A stretch of DNA of 64,000 nt from NCBI GenBank assembly GCA_963277665.1, contig OY728123.1:633576915-633640914 (forward strand), written 5' to 3'. This stretch comes from Viscum album. Its lineage: Eukaryota > Streptophyta > Magnoliopsida > Santalales > Viscaceae. This document shows, piece by piece, positions 24,530-38,534 of this stretch (the stretch's first letter is position 1; each line of letters starts with the position of its first letter). The notes under the pieces are model-generated. The model ran no database searches. It saw only the letters and a list, made by a program, of their open reading frames with translations, and had not been told where the DNA came from. Made by a program: the position numbers and the translations under genes.

Positions 24530-25088
24530 TAACCAATTTAATATTATCTTATAAAAATCAATCATTTTATGTTATATATATATGAAATTGGGCTATTACT
24601 TTAATAGTTCATATAGAACATTAAAATATGAATATATATTGGAGTTTTGATATAATTATTATATAAGTCCCCATAGATACTTAAACATAAAAAATCCATA
24701 ATAATGATGAAATTATAAAATATACAATTATCATCATAGTAACATTTGAATCATGACCCCCATGTAAGAAATAACATGAAATGAATACATAAATAATCTG
24801 AAGATAAAGAGATTCTTGGCATAAAACATAAATTGTTGATATATACACAAACCATAATACATTAGTGATGAATATGGAAAATGTCTCATGAAAGAAAATT
24901 TGAGATTAGAAAAACTAACCCCAAGTCTAATTTCAAATGTACATGATCAAAAAATTTATATAATAAACATTGATTTAATATAAATATATTAGATAACCAT
25001 AATATATATATATATATCATACAATATACTATTTAATTTTTATTATTTATCATCATTTTATAATTAATTCTTTATTAAAAACACAATA
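24530..25088. other. AT-rich spacer between two LTR elements
   Basis: About 560 bases of low-GC DNA between the Gypsy LTR end and the next LTR. It contains a TATATATATATA run near 25,005. No gene signal is seen. Because a PBS-like sequence borders its upper end, it may be interior sequence of another element. Confidence 0.4.
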
Positions 25089-25101
25089 CTGGGAGATACC
25101 A
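25089..25101 (-). other. PBS-like sequence at the outer edge of the left LTR
   Basis: The minus strand reads TGGTATCTCCCAG, with seven bases matching the initiator-Met PBS, at the same place relative to this LTR as the real PBS beside the partner LTR (32,571-32,587). A PBS outside a 3' LTR is unexpected. A plus-strand TTGGTATCAAGAG lies close by at about 25,120, so chance matches are possible. Confidence 0.35.
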
Positions 25102-28100
25102 TATTTTTTATCATGTAAGTTTGGTATCAAGAGTTTTAGGCTTCTGTTTTTATAATAGTTCAAAATTATATGAAATTTTACTCATTATAAAAATATCATA
25201 TATATCAATTATTTAATTTTTAATAATAGTCCTTAATTGTTTGACAAAAAATAATGTGTAATTCTATTCATAGCAATGGTAGGTCATACATTCACAAGAA
25301 TGTTTTTTCAATTTTATGAAAGATCAATCCAAATAAATAAAAATAATATTTCACATTTCCATAATCATTTTAAAATAAAAAACAAATATTATTATTATAT
25401 ATATCGTTAATAACATCAATTTAAAAATAAAACAATAATTTATTCACTACTGTTCGTGGAAGAGGAGGTCCAAATGTATGCAAGAGAGATTTTATCATTT
25501 TCCATTGGATTGTAAGGTATTATGTTTGATGTAATATTATAAATAAATTAAATTAAATAATTTATAAATATAATATATATAATTTAAAATAATAATTATA
25601 TCAATCCATGATATATAGTTATAGGAAAACACATACCTTAGTTCGTAAGGACATAGTTTTTTATTCACATGATTGACATTTTGTTTTCCCATTTTAAAAA
25701 ATACGGGATGTAATATGATGAACTCAGCCAGTTGAGACTAACTGGATGGAAGATTTATGTGGCTTCACATACCCAAACCCTCCTTCCCATGATAGTGGTC
25801 AACAACTAGTTTCAATAAGGAATATCATAAAATGTTAGTCCTTTTTCAAATGAACTTATACGCACACACCAATCCTTATCCTTGAAAAGTGTATAGGAAT
25901 AATAAAATTTTTTATCATCTTGAGGATTCCCAAAATGAAAGAAACTATATGTAATAAAATAAGTGTATTATAGAATATTAATAAGCTCAAAAACCGGAAA
26001 TACACACCCAAAATTTACAAAAGTCCCAATATGACATTAAAAAGTATAATATAATGAGGAGAAAGCCTAACAAAATCTATCCATGACAAGCCACATACAT
26101 AGTCAATGAAATGAAGTATCCCCAGGCTCCACCAAATTTTCCACTGATCTATCAGACATCTTCATAAGACAAAAAACATGAAAGAATGTACTAGGAAGGA
26201 GAGATCATATCTATTCCATGTTTGAAAAAATGAAAACAGAAGGTGGAAGAAAATGAATATATGATATATGTAGTTATCATTACCCAAAGAAAGAGGGTAA
26301 CAAAAAAATCATTATATATGTGTATATGTATATGGTTATATTGAAATCCCAGACTAGATAGAAGGGGATCTATATCTCACACCACAACCTAAGTTGATGA
26401 GACAACACAAAACTCTAATGGGTCCATCTCTAGTGCCCGACATATCATGTATCCATCAAGTTGGCCAAGCGGAGGAATAAAAAAATTAAATTGTGCCACA
26501 TAGTTGATGTGGAACAATATCAAATAAATTTTCCTTGGCTTATTGTGTCAGGTTAGTTCCAATTTGTATATAGAAGACTTGAACCCTGATATTTTGGGGG
26601 GTCCAATCACCAGGTGGATGACTAATTCCCTAATAAGTTAGGGGGAGTTCCACTTAGTAGAATGAGGAACCATTACCCAGTCCATCAGGGGGTGCCACAC
26701 AGTATGAAGAGGCCCTATTCCCTGATTCCATAGTGTGGTTCTACTCAATTTTGGGAATGCATTAAGTGGCCCCCCAACCTAATGAATCAAGGGGTTACCA
26801 ACCCAAGCCTATTTTTGAGAACCCATCCTGATCATTTCCACCATCAAGATTCCACTAAAAAAATGTGTTTTATGGAAAAAAATTCATTTTATCATATCAT
26901 CAACTATGAAGTCTACCATCTCTTTCAAGAAGGAAAACTGCACATGATATGATACTTGTGGAATAAATCCATTTTTATATAGAGATAAAAGGTGGATTTT
27001 TCTCATAAGGTTCAAGATATTTGGTCATTATATTCTTCTATTGTGTGTCATACTGTCGAAACATCTCAGTTACAATGCCACCATACATGGATTGAAGTAG
27101 GGACCATGAGGAATCTCTTGTTCACCTGTGGGTCCTCCAATGTGCTATTGGCTATGCGTGGATACCATCCAATGCCTATGTAAACCCAATATCGACATAT
27201 TTTCCTCCTTACCAAGCCCCTACTGATGATTAATTTCTATATAGATCAACTATATGGTTAGTGTAACTTGGTGAATGGCCCCAAACACATGGTTTGTGGT
27301 CTTTATCCTCCATAAAACCCTATAAATCAATGATCGATGGGGCCACAAGGAATGTGCAACTCAGTAACACTACATATGGTTTAATTGTTCATGATGACAT
27401 TATATTCTTCATTAGTTCACCATATCTGTAATCCTCACCATAAATTGATCCTTTTTACCAGTTGAAGATAGAGGAAGACACCTTTGACCTTGGAGTTCGG
27501 GCTACCGGTGGCTGAAAATCATCGACCACTCATTATTATGTAGCCTCACAGCATCAAAAACACCCAATTATCCAATGATCATCCTAGATACAAGATCTAT
27601 GGAAACAATCCACCACATCCCGCAATGAAATAGGATCTATCCTTAAATAACCTTCCCACTTATCATTATCATAACTACCACATGTATTGTGTTTTAATCA
27701 CACTCGAATCTACCCCTAAAATTTTGTAACAAGCCCTATAGGAAAATATTGGATAATTTTAAAAGTGATTGGGAAATGAAAAAAATGGTTATAATGATTT
27801 TTTTCCAAGGATTAATTTCCTATGATTTAAAAGTGTGTAATTTGGGGTTATATCATGCATAAAATGGAATAAATTGAATTAAATAATTTATCATATCAAT
27901 GGGATCATGTGAGGGGTAGTAAAACATAGATCAAAAGATGATAAATATATAAATCCACGATCAATATTTTAATTATATATATAAACTTCAATTTTCTATA
28001 CCTACCATAATTTAGGATCAATCATTGGTGCGGAATGAATTCTCTAGTGATGAGGATGATTTGTGTTATTAAATGATCCTCGATCCACCTTGATATGGTC

Positions 28101-28600
28101 AACCATCATCCTAGAATATAATTCTACAAATAAATAACCCTCTATACCTCATAATAAATAATCTAATTGTTATGTGTCTAACCTAAATGTTTTTTCTTAT
28201 GATGTAATATATAGAGTATTTAGATTAGGTCACATTAAAAAAGAAAAACTATTTCTTCTTATTTAGGGAATTTCATACTATTTCCTTATCTAAACATCGT
28301 ATATCAGACATCTTTATATGATGGGTAGGGTAAAACCAACATACAAGATTTAACTGTGTATTCAAATTTTTATTCTGATGATTTCCTTAAGAGATAACAC
28401 ATTATTTATGTAAATTTGTTTGTGTGTGATAAAATATTTTAAAATAAATTTGTAATATAAATTTGAGGATCATTGATCCTCAAAATTGTAGGCCATCTCA
28501 GAGCCTAGTTTTGTAAATATATCATAATACATGTCAACCTATTAATATTCAAAAATATGTCAACTAATTTATTACACTCATTTAAGGATGTTATTCCCTA
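25102..28600 (-). repeat. Left LTR of the LARD-like element
   Basis: Homology to the right LTR can be followed by eye at 25,780 with 33,295 (CCTTCCTCC/CCTCCTTCC block), 26,285 with 33,786 (ACCCAAAGAAAGAGG), 26,685 with 34,045 (CATCAGGGG), 27,531 with 44,451 (AGCC-CAC then CATCA-A-ACACC) and 28,080 with 45,030. The plus strand is C-rich. The upper end is not resolved: similarity fades after about 28,600, although a terminus near 29,838 would give the same length as the right LTR. Confidence 0.7.
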
Positions 28601-31600
28601 AAAAAACATTCTAAATAAAAACGTGGGGATACTGACCCCCCATATGGATATCATTCTCCCAATTGGTCTATACAATTCCCCCATGCTATCATAGAACACA
28701 ATCCATGGTAATGTATCAACATTTAAGGATACTGTCATGCAGATCCTCTATTGACTAAAGTCACACTTTGATGATGTTCCATCCTAGATGTTTAGCTTTC
28801 CCCTGTCAATGACTTAGATATGATCATGCTTTTATCTCCTCATCTATGACACACAAATCATGTCCCAAACCAGATCTATATATGGGGGTATGACTAGGTG
28901 GTATGAAATATCTCACCCCCTCCAATTGTTATAAAATTCTACAATGACCACCAGATACATCTTACCATCCCAAAGCCTTATAAAATCCCCATCATGGAGA
29001 GACTCTCAAGAAAATTTGGTCTCCATGAATGAAATCACAGTGCATATGATGTTTATCTTCAGAATCTTTTTGGTTGGATATGGGTTATCCCCTTATTCTC
29101 AATTAACATCTATACCTTATTTGTCATCACCTACACCATATATGGTATAGGAAGAGATACCTCACAATTCACAGTCCCCCCGAATATTATCTTTCATTGC
29201 CATTTTTACAATACTCTAAAGGTTCTATGAATATCATATACTTATATTTATTATTATAATCATACTACACCAAGAGAATGTGATTTTACCACCTCTATAA
29301 AAATTATAACCCAAAATCTATTAGTACCTCCTCAAACACCTGGATATTCATTCAACCATCATTTTCAAAAAAATACCTCTCATAAAGTCCAGAGATATTT
29401 TTTCCCATATAAACATGAGGATATAAGGAGTCCATTTCAAACAAACTATAATATAATGGGAATCCTTCACCTACTCTCATGTGTGACACTGAGAGACAAT
29501 CTTGGTGACACTATGAAACATGTAGTCCAACCAAAAAAATCATTAAAGGTCTTGATTCATCTACCCTAAACCTATATATAAAACCAATGGAAAAGTGTGA
29601 AACTCTCTCTTCCTATCCTCTCAAACTGTTACTATATCGACCATCCATACCTAAAAAACTGATTTCATCCCAAAATTCATAAAATTTATATTAAGAATAT
29701 GAAAAATGTATCTGGTCATGAAGAACGTTGAAGTGGATTTCTCCTAACTAATCCGTCCTCAATTCTGTAGAATTATAGATTTTAATAATATTAACTGAAG
29801 ATAAGATGTACCCCACTTTTCTATAAGGGTCATTTGTACTGAATAATACTACTCAGAAAATTCCTCCACCTTATGGGAATGATAATTCATTATTAGGGAA
29901 TCTACCTCTACCTTTACCTTTAGAATATTATTTACTGTCTCATATTCATATTTCTTCCAAAACAATAACCAACACCTCTGTCTCAGGTTTATATATCTCT
30001 CCATTAATATATACCTATTTCTATAATAGAATTAGTAAAAAAACGTGATCTCAAATATGAATTTCCCCTTATATATTTATAGAAATTACAATAATAGATT
30101 ACTCAACATCATGGGTGTTCTAGTTCTTCTTGTCAGGTCTGGAATTCCTCAACCCATATATAATTTATTCATACATTTAATTCCACACACAATAGAACTA
30201 AACTATAATGGAATCCATGTACACTGTGTAATCCACACCCATCTTCAATAATCTCAAAACATGAGCATCGGTCAACCAAATCCTTAACTATTTAAATGAT
30301 CTCATTCACTACTCAGTCTACGTAAATGGATACCCCTTCATCATTATGGTGGTAAAAGGTGATGAAATCAAGGATAAATCAACTAAAAACTCATGTAATT
30401 CCCCAAAAAAATGAGAAGTCCAGAACCTCGACACACTATAGGGAGGATCCCAATAAGTCTCTATATCAATAAATTTTGTATTCACAGCTACACCATCCTC
30501 ATAAATCACATTCTCAAAATGTGAACCTCATGGATCCAGAATTAGAACATTGAGGGATTACCATAAATAAGGTATCCCTAGAGATGGAATAGTTCCGTCC
30601 TCAAGGTCTCTTAATGCTCCCACTTCGAGTCATTATTTATTATTATAAAATCAATTAGGAAAACTAAAAAAACAATCCATGTTTGTAATGAAAACATGGT
30701 TCATCAAATCCATGAATAATTTGGGGGAATTAATTCGATATTAAGGAATCACTAGGAACTCATTGTTTTTATAGTGGCATCATAATTCCATCATCAAATA
30801 TCAAAATCACAAACCCTAAACTAGTAGTACCCTGACCAATGTTTGATCTCCCTGAACCACATCACACATTCTAACTTATAAAAGTGTTCACCAGTCCCCA
30901 AAACTTGTACTTGTAGAAGATAATTTCCTAGTTCAGGTGACGATAATCAAAAAAATTTGTAATCTACCATCTCATTTATTCGATAACAACAATAGATATT
31001 CCTTGATTGAATCTTCAGTTCAAACTGAAACCATCTCACAGTAGTCCACCAAAAGAACCCATAGCTCCAATAGATTGTTTGGATACATATAATATTCTAG
31101 TGAATATAAAATCATGGTCCAAGGGTTTAGGTTGATGTTGAAGTCAATCTCTAACCTCATAGGTTTTCAAAAAATGTATATATGTAATGAATCTATAATG
31201 TCCACTAATAATAAAGTAACCTAGATTGATAGAGATCCCAATAACCCAAGGGATAAAATTTTCAGTAGATAGGTTATGGGATCCAAATATCATACATAAA
31301 AGGACGACTCACTCTTTTATGAGATATGTCTCTCCCATAAAGGAGAATATCATCCCATCTGTCTCATATAATTTGAACTCTATTTAATGATAGTCGATCT
31401 GGGATAAAACCCTGTAGAACATTCTCTTTCCGATTATTATGTCAGAAGGATTTATCATGAAGACTAAGAGGTTCCATTTCAAACTCTCTCAACAAAAAAT
31501 ATAGCATTAAATACTAGCATGTAAGTGATAACGAATAATCACACCTAGTTAGAAACTCTAAAAAAATATATCATTCTATTATCTCAATGGATATTTCTAT

Positions 31601-32570
31601 ATAATGTTGAAGGGAAAATGATATGAAATGGATACTTGTACCTATATCAATAATTAGGGTATAATGTTTAAAACAAAAAATATCATACCTACTATCATCT
31701 CATGATTTATTTGGTCATAATCCTCTGTAGCCTACAACATCCCATGGCACCAACCTATAGATCCCAGATCTTGACGAGTGCTACCCAATATAAGTTGTGG
31801 ATGTAGCTCATAGATCCTACCTCCACAAGAATCTCCTCTTCTATGACCCCAAATTAATTCCCTACTCTCTCTACCTCCCTTGTGGACACCATGCCATGCA
31901 TGGGAGAACCCAAATAATGGGTGATGCCTCTCCCCTGGTGGAAAATTGCCTTTTTACCTTCCATCATAAACACATCAGGTAAGGAAATCATCTTCAATTT
32001 GAGAAAAACAATAATATGTAGAAAATATTCCCAATATGAGTTGACCTATTCATATGCTCAAACCCTATGTTTTATGTCCATGGGACTGAGACCAGCCACA
32101 AGAGGTTCTTTTATTCAAAGACACTACTAAATGGATTTATCATGTTTCCGATGATTAATCCACCCCATGAAACCTAGTTCTATCATCCACTACCTGATTT
32201 CCTTCAGATATAATGACCAACTTCAATAATATACACTCGAACACACTATTGGAGGTGGTAATAAACTTGATGAATACACTAGAATCGAAGTCTCTATGAC
32301 AAATCTACGTGATCATCATCATATATAAGTTTCATACAAATATTGTGTTAGGGGAGTACTATGTAAAGTCAATAAACATTGTGAAATTTGATTTAAATTC
32401 CCTACCTTACTAAGGAATCTCCAAATTCCCTAAATTGAAACTGTTCATAAGTATGAGAGGCAGTACTCTTTGCAAAATAGTTTTTGTAAGATGGTTAATG
32501 GGAATGTCAACTCATCGTGATTCTATTTTACTAGAATCCAATAGTTCCCTATTTATCAATATAAAATTAT
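28600..32570. other. C-rich non-coding interior of the LARD-like element
   Basis: About 4 kb whose plus strand is relatively rich in C. Runs such as CCCCCC occur near 28,638 and 29,176; on the minus strand these are G-runs that could be polypurine tracts. The largest reading frames are 60-69 codons without recognised motifs. I looked on the minus strand for the FDQL, YIDDI, HPQT and VFHVS signatures found in neighbouring Gypsy copies and saw none. Confidence 0.5.
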
Positions 32571-32587
32571 TGGAAACACTGATACCA
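32571..32587 (-). other. Primer-binding site (initiator-Met tRNA type)
   Basis: The minus strand reads TGGTATCAGTGTTTCCA. The first nine bases equal the initiator-Met PBS TGGTATCAG. It sits two bases after an LTR end in CA (...GGATCA at 32,590), the classical spacing. It sets the element's orientation and the inner edge of the right LTR. Confidence 0.75.
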
Positions 32588-32589
32588 TT

Positions 32590-34724
32590 TGATCCTTCTT
32601 GTTACACATGATCCTAACGACTAGGATCAGCGAATTAATACGCCTATTCATGACATTGGGATTTGGATCACTAGGGAACCACATTGGCCTCAGTTTTTGG
32701 ATGTTTCATAGTATTCAATGTCAGTACACATGCCCAACATTTTACATATATACACTACTACTAAACAAGTGATTTTTTTTCTACCTACCCATATGGGGAT
32801 AAAATGTAATGAGATATACCCTTAACAAAGGCTCTATTTATCATTATATCATCATTACAATCCGTAATTGATATCCTGAATGAATTTCATTTTAGAAGCA
32901 TCCTGAAAGTGATCATGATGTACCCTGTTAAGGTGAACATATATATATATATATATTGGGATATGATTCATAATGGAATATCTAAGGGCTCAATCCTATA
33001 TAATTCATGTTCTAATGTTCCATGTATGAAATGTCTTGATAAAAAAGTCATCATGTAGTTAGTTTGAGTCATGGTTTATGCATACATCAGTAGCTTCCCA
33101 TAAACTAGGTTACATGCCTTGAAATCATAAATATAGATCCTTTAATATCATTTTTCTATGTTCCCATATAATACTAAATATGGTTCTACCACTATTATGA
33201 ACTACGAATAAACCATATTTGTTACCATTATATAAATACTTACCCAACCTTGCATAGTGTAAAAATAAGAATGCCATCCCACCTAAAACCCCAAGCCTTC
33301 CTCCATAGGATAGGGTATTTAGGCAACTAATGATATAGAATAAAATAAAATTAGATTATTTTTTCTAATGTACCATCATGGAATCACCAAAAAAATATCC
33401 ATGAAATTATGTAAGGTAATAAAAAGGAGAGTAACATACAGAGAAATACATGCTAGCAATAACCTCTAAGGAATAAAATTGGAGTATGATACAATAAAAA
33501 TAATGAAAAAAAATGTAAAATACATTCTATCCTATAAATGATGCCCCACATGAAAATAATTAAAATCATGTAATGTTGATAGATCCTTGATCATAATATC
33601 CATATATGAACACCTTATGTTTATATAAACATGAATATCCATACTCCCCACTAAAACTTATACTAATATTTCCTTCTTCTACATAATGGATTACTCATTA
33701 GGGATAATCCCATGTAGGTGTTAGTATATTCATTCATATTGGACCCCTCAAAATCTAATGTTTGAGAAAAATAATAGGTCACCATAACCCAAAGAAAGAG
33801 GCAAATGAAACCAATATATATATATATATACAAATAAAAGAAAACATTATGACAGAGAAAGGGTATATCTATATCATATCCCATCATAGGATGATGATAC
33901 ATCCAACAACTACAAAGGGTGTATATGTGACTCCCATCATCTTGGGTATCCATTAAGGTAACCATGAAGAGTAAACACACGTTGGAACTATGTCACACAT
34001 TTTATGGGAAAAAAATATGAAATACACATCCCATTAACATGTTCATCAGGGGCTTCCACTAAGTATAGAGATTACCTACTCTGTAGTATTCCACAGAGCT
34101 CTAACTAGAATGTAAGGCACCAATACCCAAGTAAATCAATGTTCTACCACTCGAGAGGTAGAGGATCTTCAACCTAGTCCTTCGGGTTCGGGAACACAAT
34201 TTTTAGAGGAACCACACCTTTATTACACATGGTAGTGATGCTAAAACCTATACAGATAGTATGGAGGACATATAACTTAATGACAAATTGGGATTTCATC
34301 AGAAAACTCCACTTTAGGATCCTGCTTGGTCATGACCATCATTAAGAGTATTCTAAAAAATATTCTCACTTAGAACATTCCACATGATATTCCAAATTCC
34401 ACTATTAAGGATTCCAAAATTATGTAATGTGAATATCCTTAAGATAGTAAAATCTGGTTCCAAAAAATAATCCCAAAGAAAAGAGATATGAAATATGTTA
34501 TATTATCACTTATATATATGTCTTATATGAGGTCAAAAATTAATGTGGCCATATTCCACAACCTAGTCATGATCATGGTGGGAAATGGATAAGATTTCAT
34601 GTGACTATAAATTGAATGTAAGGGGGGTCACAGGGGATTTTTCATCCACTTGTTGCCTACCCATGTTCTCCTAGTAATGGCCTTGTACTCGAAAATGATA
34701 CTGAATTGTGAGATCATAAATCAT
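32590..34724 (-). repeat. Right LTR of the LARD-like element, inner part
   Basis: Inner half of the 5' LTR, homologous to about 25,102-27,230. It ends abruptly at the Copia boundary and the match resumes at 44,121. Small TA microsatellites occur at 32,938-32,956 and 33,812-33,831. The reading frames here (for example 33,663-33,980 minus) are low-complexity by-products. Confidence 0.75.
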
Positions 34725-34994
34725 TGTTGAGTAAATATGGTTTTCATATTTGTTTTCAATTCCTCTATTTTTTGAGAAACACAAACACTCAATATTATAG
34801 AAATTTATTTTACCTTAAGAATTATCTTTATTAGGAAAATTGTCATTCCTCAAGGAAATTTTTTCCTTACCTATGTTTTCATTATTCATTTTAAATTTTC
34901 TGTAATTCTAAGTCTTATTATTAATGAATGATAAAATTCAGTTTCTTATATAAAAACCCGATTTCCTATAAGTATTTTGTTATATAGTTTTATC

Positions 34995-35430
34995 TTTTCA
35001 TACTCTGAACTCCCTGAAAAAAAGTCTCCTAATTCTATGAATGTTAGACTCCAAATTTTCTGAAAATCACTCTCTGATTTCCGTGAAAATTATACATTGA
35101 ATTCATTGAAATTTAGACTCTGGATTCTATGAAATTCGGACTCCGAAATCTCTGAAATTCGAACACCGAATTATTTGATATTAAGACTCTGAATTATTTG
35201 AGAATCAGACATAGAATTCTCAGTAGTTAAGACATTTAATTCCCCATAATTCCTCATAATTCAGACTTCGAATTACTAATTATTGAGTCTCTAATTTCTT
35301 AGAATTTATACTCTGGATATCTGATAATTCAAGCTCTGAATTTCTAATAATTCAGACTCCAAATTCATTGTAATTCCGATTATGAAATCTTGAGAATTCA
35401 GGTTCTGAATTCATAGAAAAACAAAATCTG
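34995..35430 (+). repeat. 23-bp tandem array in the 5' LTR
   Basis: About 19 degenerate units, mostly 22-24 bases. Approximate consensus: ACTCTGAATTCTTTGAAAT followed by TCAG. Each unit contains the inverted arms CTGAATT and AATTCAG, so every unit could form a small hairpin. One unit near 35,240 is lengthened to about 33 bases. Confidence 0.85.
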
Positions 35431-35676
35431 AGTGTTCACGATTTATAGTCTCAATGTGATTATTTGGTTAGACTATGAACATTATTTTTTCCCAGACTCC
35501 AAAAAATAGATTTGGTTAAGAAATGTTATTTTTCTTACACTTGTAAGAGTTATGAGATGACGTCGTATATTCTATTTATGACAAAATATTTTTTGAGTTA
35601 CCCGTGTTCATGTCCCTATGAAATTCAAGGGAAAATATGACCATTGGAGGAGGGATCCAACCATCGTAGAAGTCCC

Positions 35677-35684
35677 TATAAATA
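35677..35684 (+). promoter_or_regulatory. TATA box of the Copia LTR promoter
   Basis: TATAAATA in the context CCCTATAAATAGGAG, about 250 bases downstream of the tandem array. The equivalent place in the 3' LTR (near 43,350) has mutated to CCTAGAATAGGAAC, so the core is lost there. Confidence 0.7.
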
Positions 35685-36629
35685 GGAGTTCATTTGAACA
35701 ATCACAAAACTAACTGAATTAGAGGAATTGTTTATCACTCTTGAGATTTCATGCTACCAAAGTAATATCTAGATGGAGGGAATCTCATGCCATATGCATA
35801 TTAAACATCATGATCATCTTTATTCGTTCGACTCTGATTGTTGCTGGGTACCATCAAGGACTTCCAAAAATAGGAATACAGATGTATCGACAACCATAAA
35901 GTTGAATGTCTTCTGTGGATAGGAAGACAGATCATGCTACAAAATTAAAGAGAAAGGGCTTGAGGGACAACAAGACATATTCTGATATTCCTATCAAGGG
36001 ATTACCTTGGTGTGGGTAAGACAGACATTCATGAATGTATAAATCCATGGACCTTTATCCAAGGTTGTTGGATACCCTACTCTTGGGGTTAAAATATTTC
36101 ATACTTGTAACTTGTTTTGTTTCATGTTTATTTCGGATGTATTTTGATAATGGAATAAAGAAAAACATACTTAAATTATTCTTATTCTTTTGTATTATGT
36201 GATAAGTAAGATTCTATATTCATTAAGGCAGTATCTTCTCCTAGTAAACCTATCATAAAATTCTTTTATATACTCCTATTTCTGCAACATAGCATGTTTG
36301 TAGAAATAGAAGAGTATTTGCAAATTTATCATATTTAACATTGTTAAATATAGTATTCCTTATGGTAGAAGACAAACATTTTTAAACATTCAATTCACCC
36401 CGTCTTGTAATTTAGCATCTACATTCATATTTAAATATTACAACTGCTGTCATAGGAGGCATCTGAAATACTTATATTCACATATATGATTTATTTCTCA
36501 AGTTGTCATTATTTAAAGTATTTTTCTATCTTTGTATTTTTGTAATTGTTTATAAACTTTTACTATTAACATGTTTTTGTCAAATGATACTTTCATTTTG
36601 ATTGTAGGAACGAATGTCAGTTCGATTGA

Positions 36630-37540
36630 AAATATAAATCCTACCAAGCCACCTGTATGTGGTGGGAATGTTAATTAATATTATATATATCATATAAAGA
36701 CAATTGTTATTAATAAATGATTGGAAAACTTAACTATTCTTACTGGATATTAACAGATTCCTGATAAGGATTTCAAAACATTTACTAATCATGAAAAGTC
36801 GGAATATGAACTAAAAAACAATGTATACAATACTTTATTGCGTTCCATGACCATGAATATATATAGTCCTATTTTTTCTTGTGATTCATTAAATTTTATT
36901 TGGACGAAATTCAAGGTCATCCATTTTGGTAGATCCAATGTTATAGAAACTAGAAGAGCTATGTTTAGATTATAATATCATGGATTTCTAATTCCTTACG
37001 AAAAACCAGTACAAAATGTACAAAAAATGGTTTTTGACTATTTTAAATAGTTTTCAATATATGGGTGAGAAAGGTTTAGATGATGACGTACTTGAGGAAA
37101 AGATTATAGATATCTTGCCTTATGAGAGGGAATCTAATAGAAAAACTATTGATGATAATAAGAAAGTATATCAAATTACTCTTGATGAGCTTTTGGGAAC
37201 TCTTGTTCAACATGATACAAGAATGAAAAGAGATGCTAATATGAATAAAAATAATAATGGAAATGGTAGTTCATCCATTACTATTAAAAAATCCAAGAAT
37301 AATGAATTTGATACAAGATCTAAGTCATATAATGTAACTATTTTATCAATCTAGTGGAAGTTAACTTTCTAAGAATGAGCTAAATAATCTTGCTCAAAAT
37401 ATGAAGAAGGTATTTTGGAAGAAATAATTTCAGTATATATTTAAGAGAAAAGAATGAAAATGTAAGAAGGACTCATAAGTCACTTGTTATGAATGCAAAA
37501 GATCTGGGAATATAAGGCCAAATTTTCGTATGCATAAAAA
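36630..37540 (+). pseudogene. Copia gag remnant (Retrotran_gag_2 type) with decayed zinc knuckle
   Basis: This is the capsid-like protein that packages element RNA. From about 36,640 it reads KPPVCGGN, near the usual 'rPp.f.G.nf..Wk' opening, then a frameshifted helical region. An open frame at 37,016-37,354 includes EEKIIDILPYERESN and TLDELLGTLVQHDTRM, matching 'kiLrsLp..w' and 'tLdeLigsL..yE'. The zinc knuckle (37,485-37,535) reads CYECKRSGNIRPNF: both leading Cys remain, but the His is now Asn and the last Cys is now Phe. Stops separate the pieces. Confidence 0.85.
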
Positions 37541-38010
37541 ATTGGAAGAAAATAAAATCATTATGGGAGGAATTGAATGAATTTCTACAAGGATAATTCT
37601 ATGAATTTTTTGAATGCTAGTGACATTGGGAGTACCAGTGGTGGAGATTCTTCTGGTGAATCCTCAAATTATAAATATTTTGGTCAGATGAATCATTGCC
37701 TAATTTCCAATGTACCTAGTGATGATCATTGTCTAATGGCCAAGGAACACAATGCAGTATCCATTACTAATGTATCCTTAAAAAAATTTATAGTGATAAT
37801 AAATATTATGAATCTTCAGATGAAGAATCTTATTCTGATGAAGAAAATATATTACCTACCTATGAAGAAGTATCTAGGATTCTAATCTTCTTGAGAATGA
37901 AAATTATACACTAAAAAAACTCGATAAGGAATATTATAAAATTTCAATTCATTCTAAAGAAGTATTAGATATTTCTAAAGATATTAATATGAAAATTTTA
38001 TAATTTGGAA
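37541..38010 (+). pseudogene. Acidic C-terminal tail of Copia gag
   Basis: Ser/Glu/Asp-rich translation (STSGGDSSGESSN from about 37,630; YESSDEESYSDEEN from about 37,800), then a helical LENENYTLKKLDKEYYKIS segment. An acidic Ser-rich stretch followed by helix, just before protease, is typical of Sirevirus gag. The pieces are split by frameshifts near 37,790 and 37,880. Confidence 0.65.
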
Positions 38011-38534
38011 TGTTTTCAAAAAACCACAACGATGTTAATTTCTGAGAATGAAAAACTTTTTATGGATATTGAAAATGTAATTTCAAATAAAATTATTTTA
38101 GAGACTAACTCTAGTTCTAAAACTAATGTATTTTAGTATAAAAACATAGTTATTAAATTAATGTCATAAATATTTTCTTCTAGTAAATGTTTGTCAAACG
38201 GTACCCTATGTGAGGAAAACATTGATAATATGTTTTCTAAAATTCACCAAATAAGGAATAATTCGTGATTTGGTTATTATCATTATAAAAATGTTTTTTT
38301 AATATTTATTTTGTTCCTCAATGTGCCCCATGCTACACTAAATGTAACTGTGGTGGGAAATGGGATAAAAAATGTTCTTTAAACAAAACTGAATCTTTAG
38401 TTTTTCATATATATTATTTTTAGATTAAAATGTGGATATCTATAATTTTTCTTTCTATAATTTTTGGATCCAAGAAAATTTGGATTCTTAAAGTATATCA
38501 CTCTTATTTTCATGAAAATAAAGATAACACCAAC

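Larger units (their letters stand above)
34725..36442 (+). repeat. 5' LTR of the Copia element
   Basis: Starts TGTTGAGTAAATATGG and ends ...ATATTACA. It is homologous throughout to 42,301-44,120: shared stretches include TTGATTATTTGGTTAGACT-like sequence near 35,455 and 43,130, ATATTCTGATATTCC near 35,970 and 43,655, and ATGTATAAATC-ATGGACC near 36,035 and 43,715. It contains the 23-bp array and a TATA box. Confidence 0.88.

Noticed and set aside
25115..25135. Plus-strand TTGGTATCAAGAG as a PBS for a plus-strand element
   Set aside because: No LTR end with a matching partner lies to its left, and no plus-strand gag follows. Kept only as a caution in the neighbouring PBS-like entry.
33663..33980. 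105-codon minus-strand frame with hydrophobic stretch
   Set aside because: It runs over a TA microsatellite within an LTR. The IYIYIYI stretch comes from that repeat, and the homologous left LTR lacks the frame.
34995..35430. Regular 23-bp repeats might be a CRISPR array
   Set aside because: The units are contiguous with no unique spacers, are degenerate, lie inside an LTR that has a homologous partner, and the context is plant nuclear DNA.
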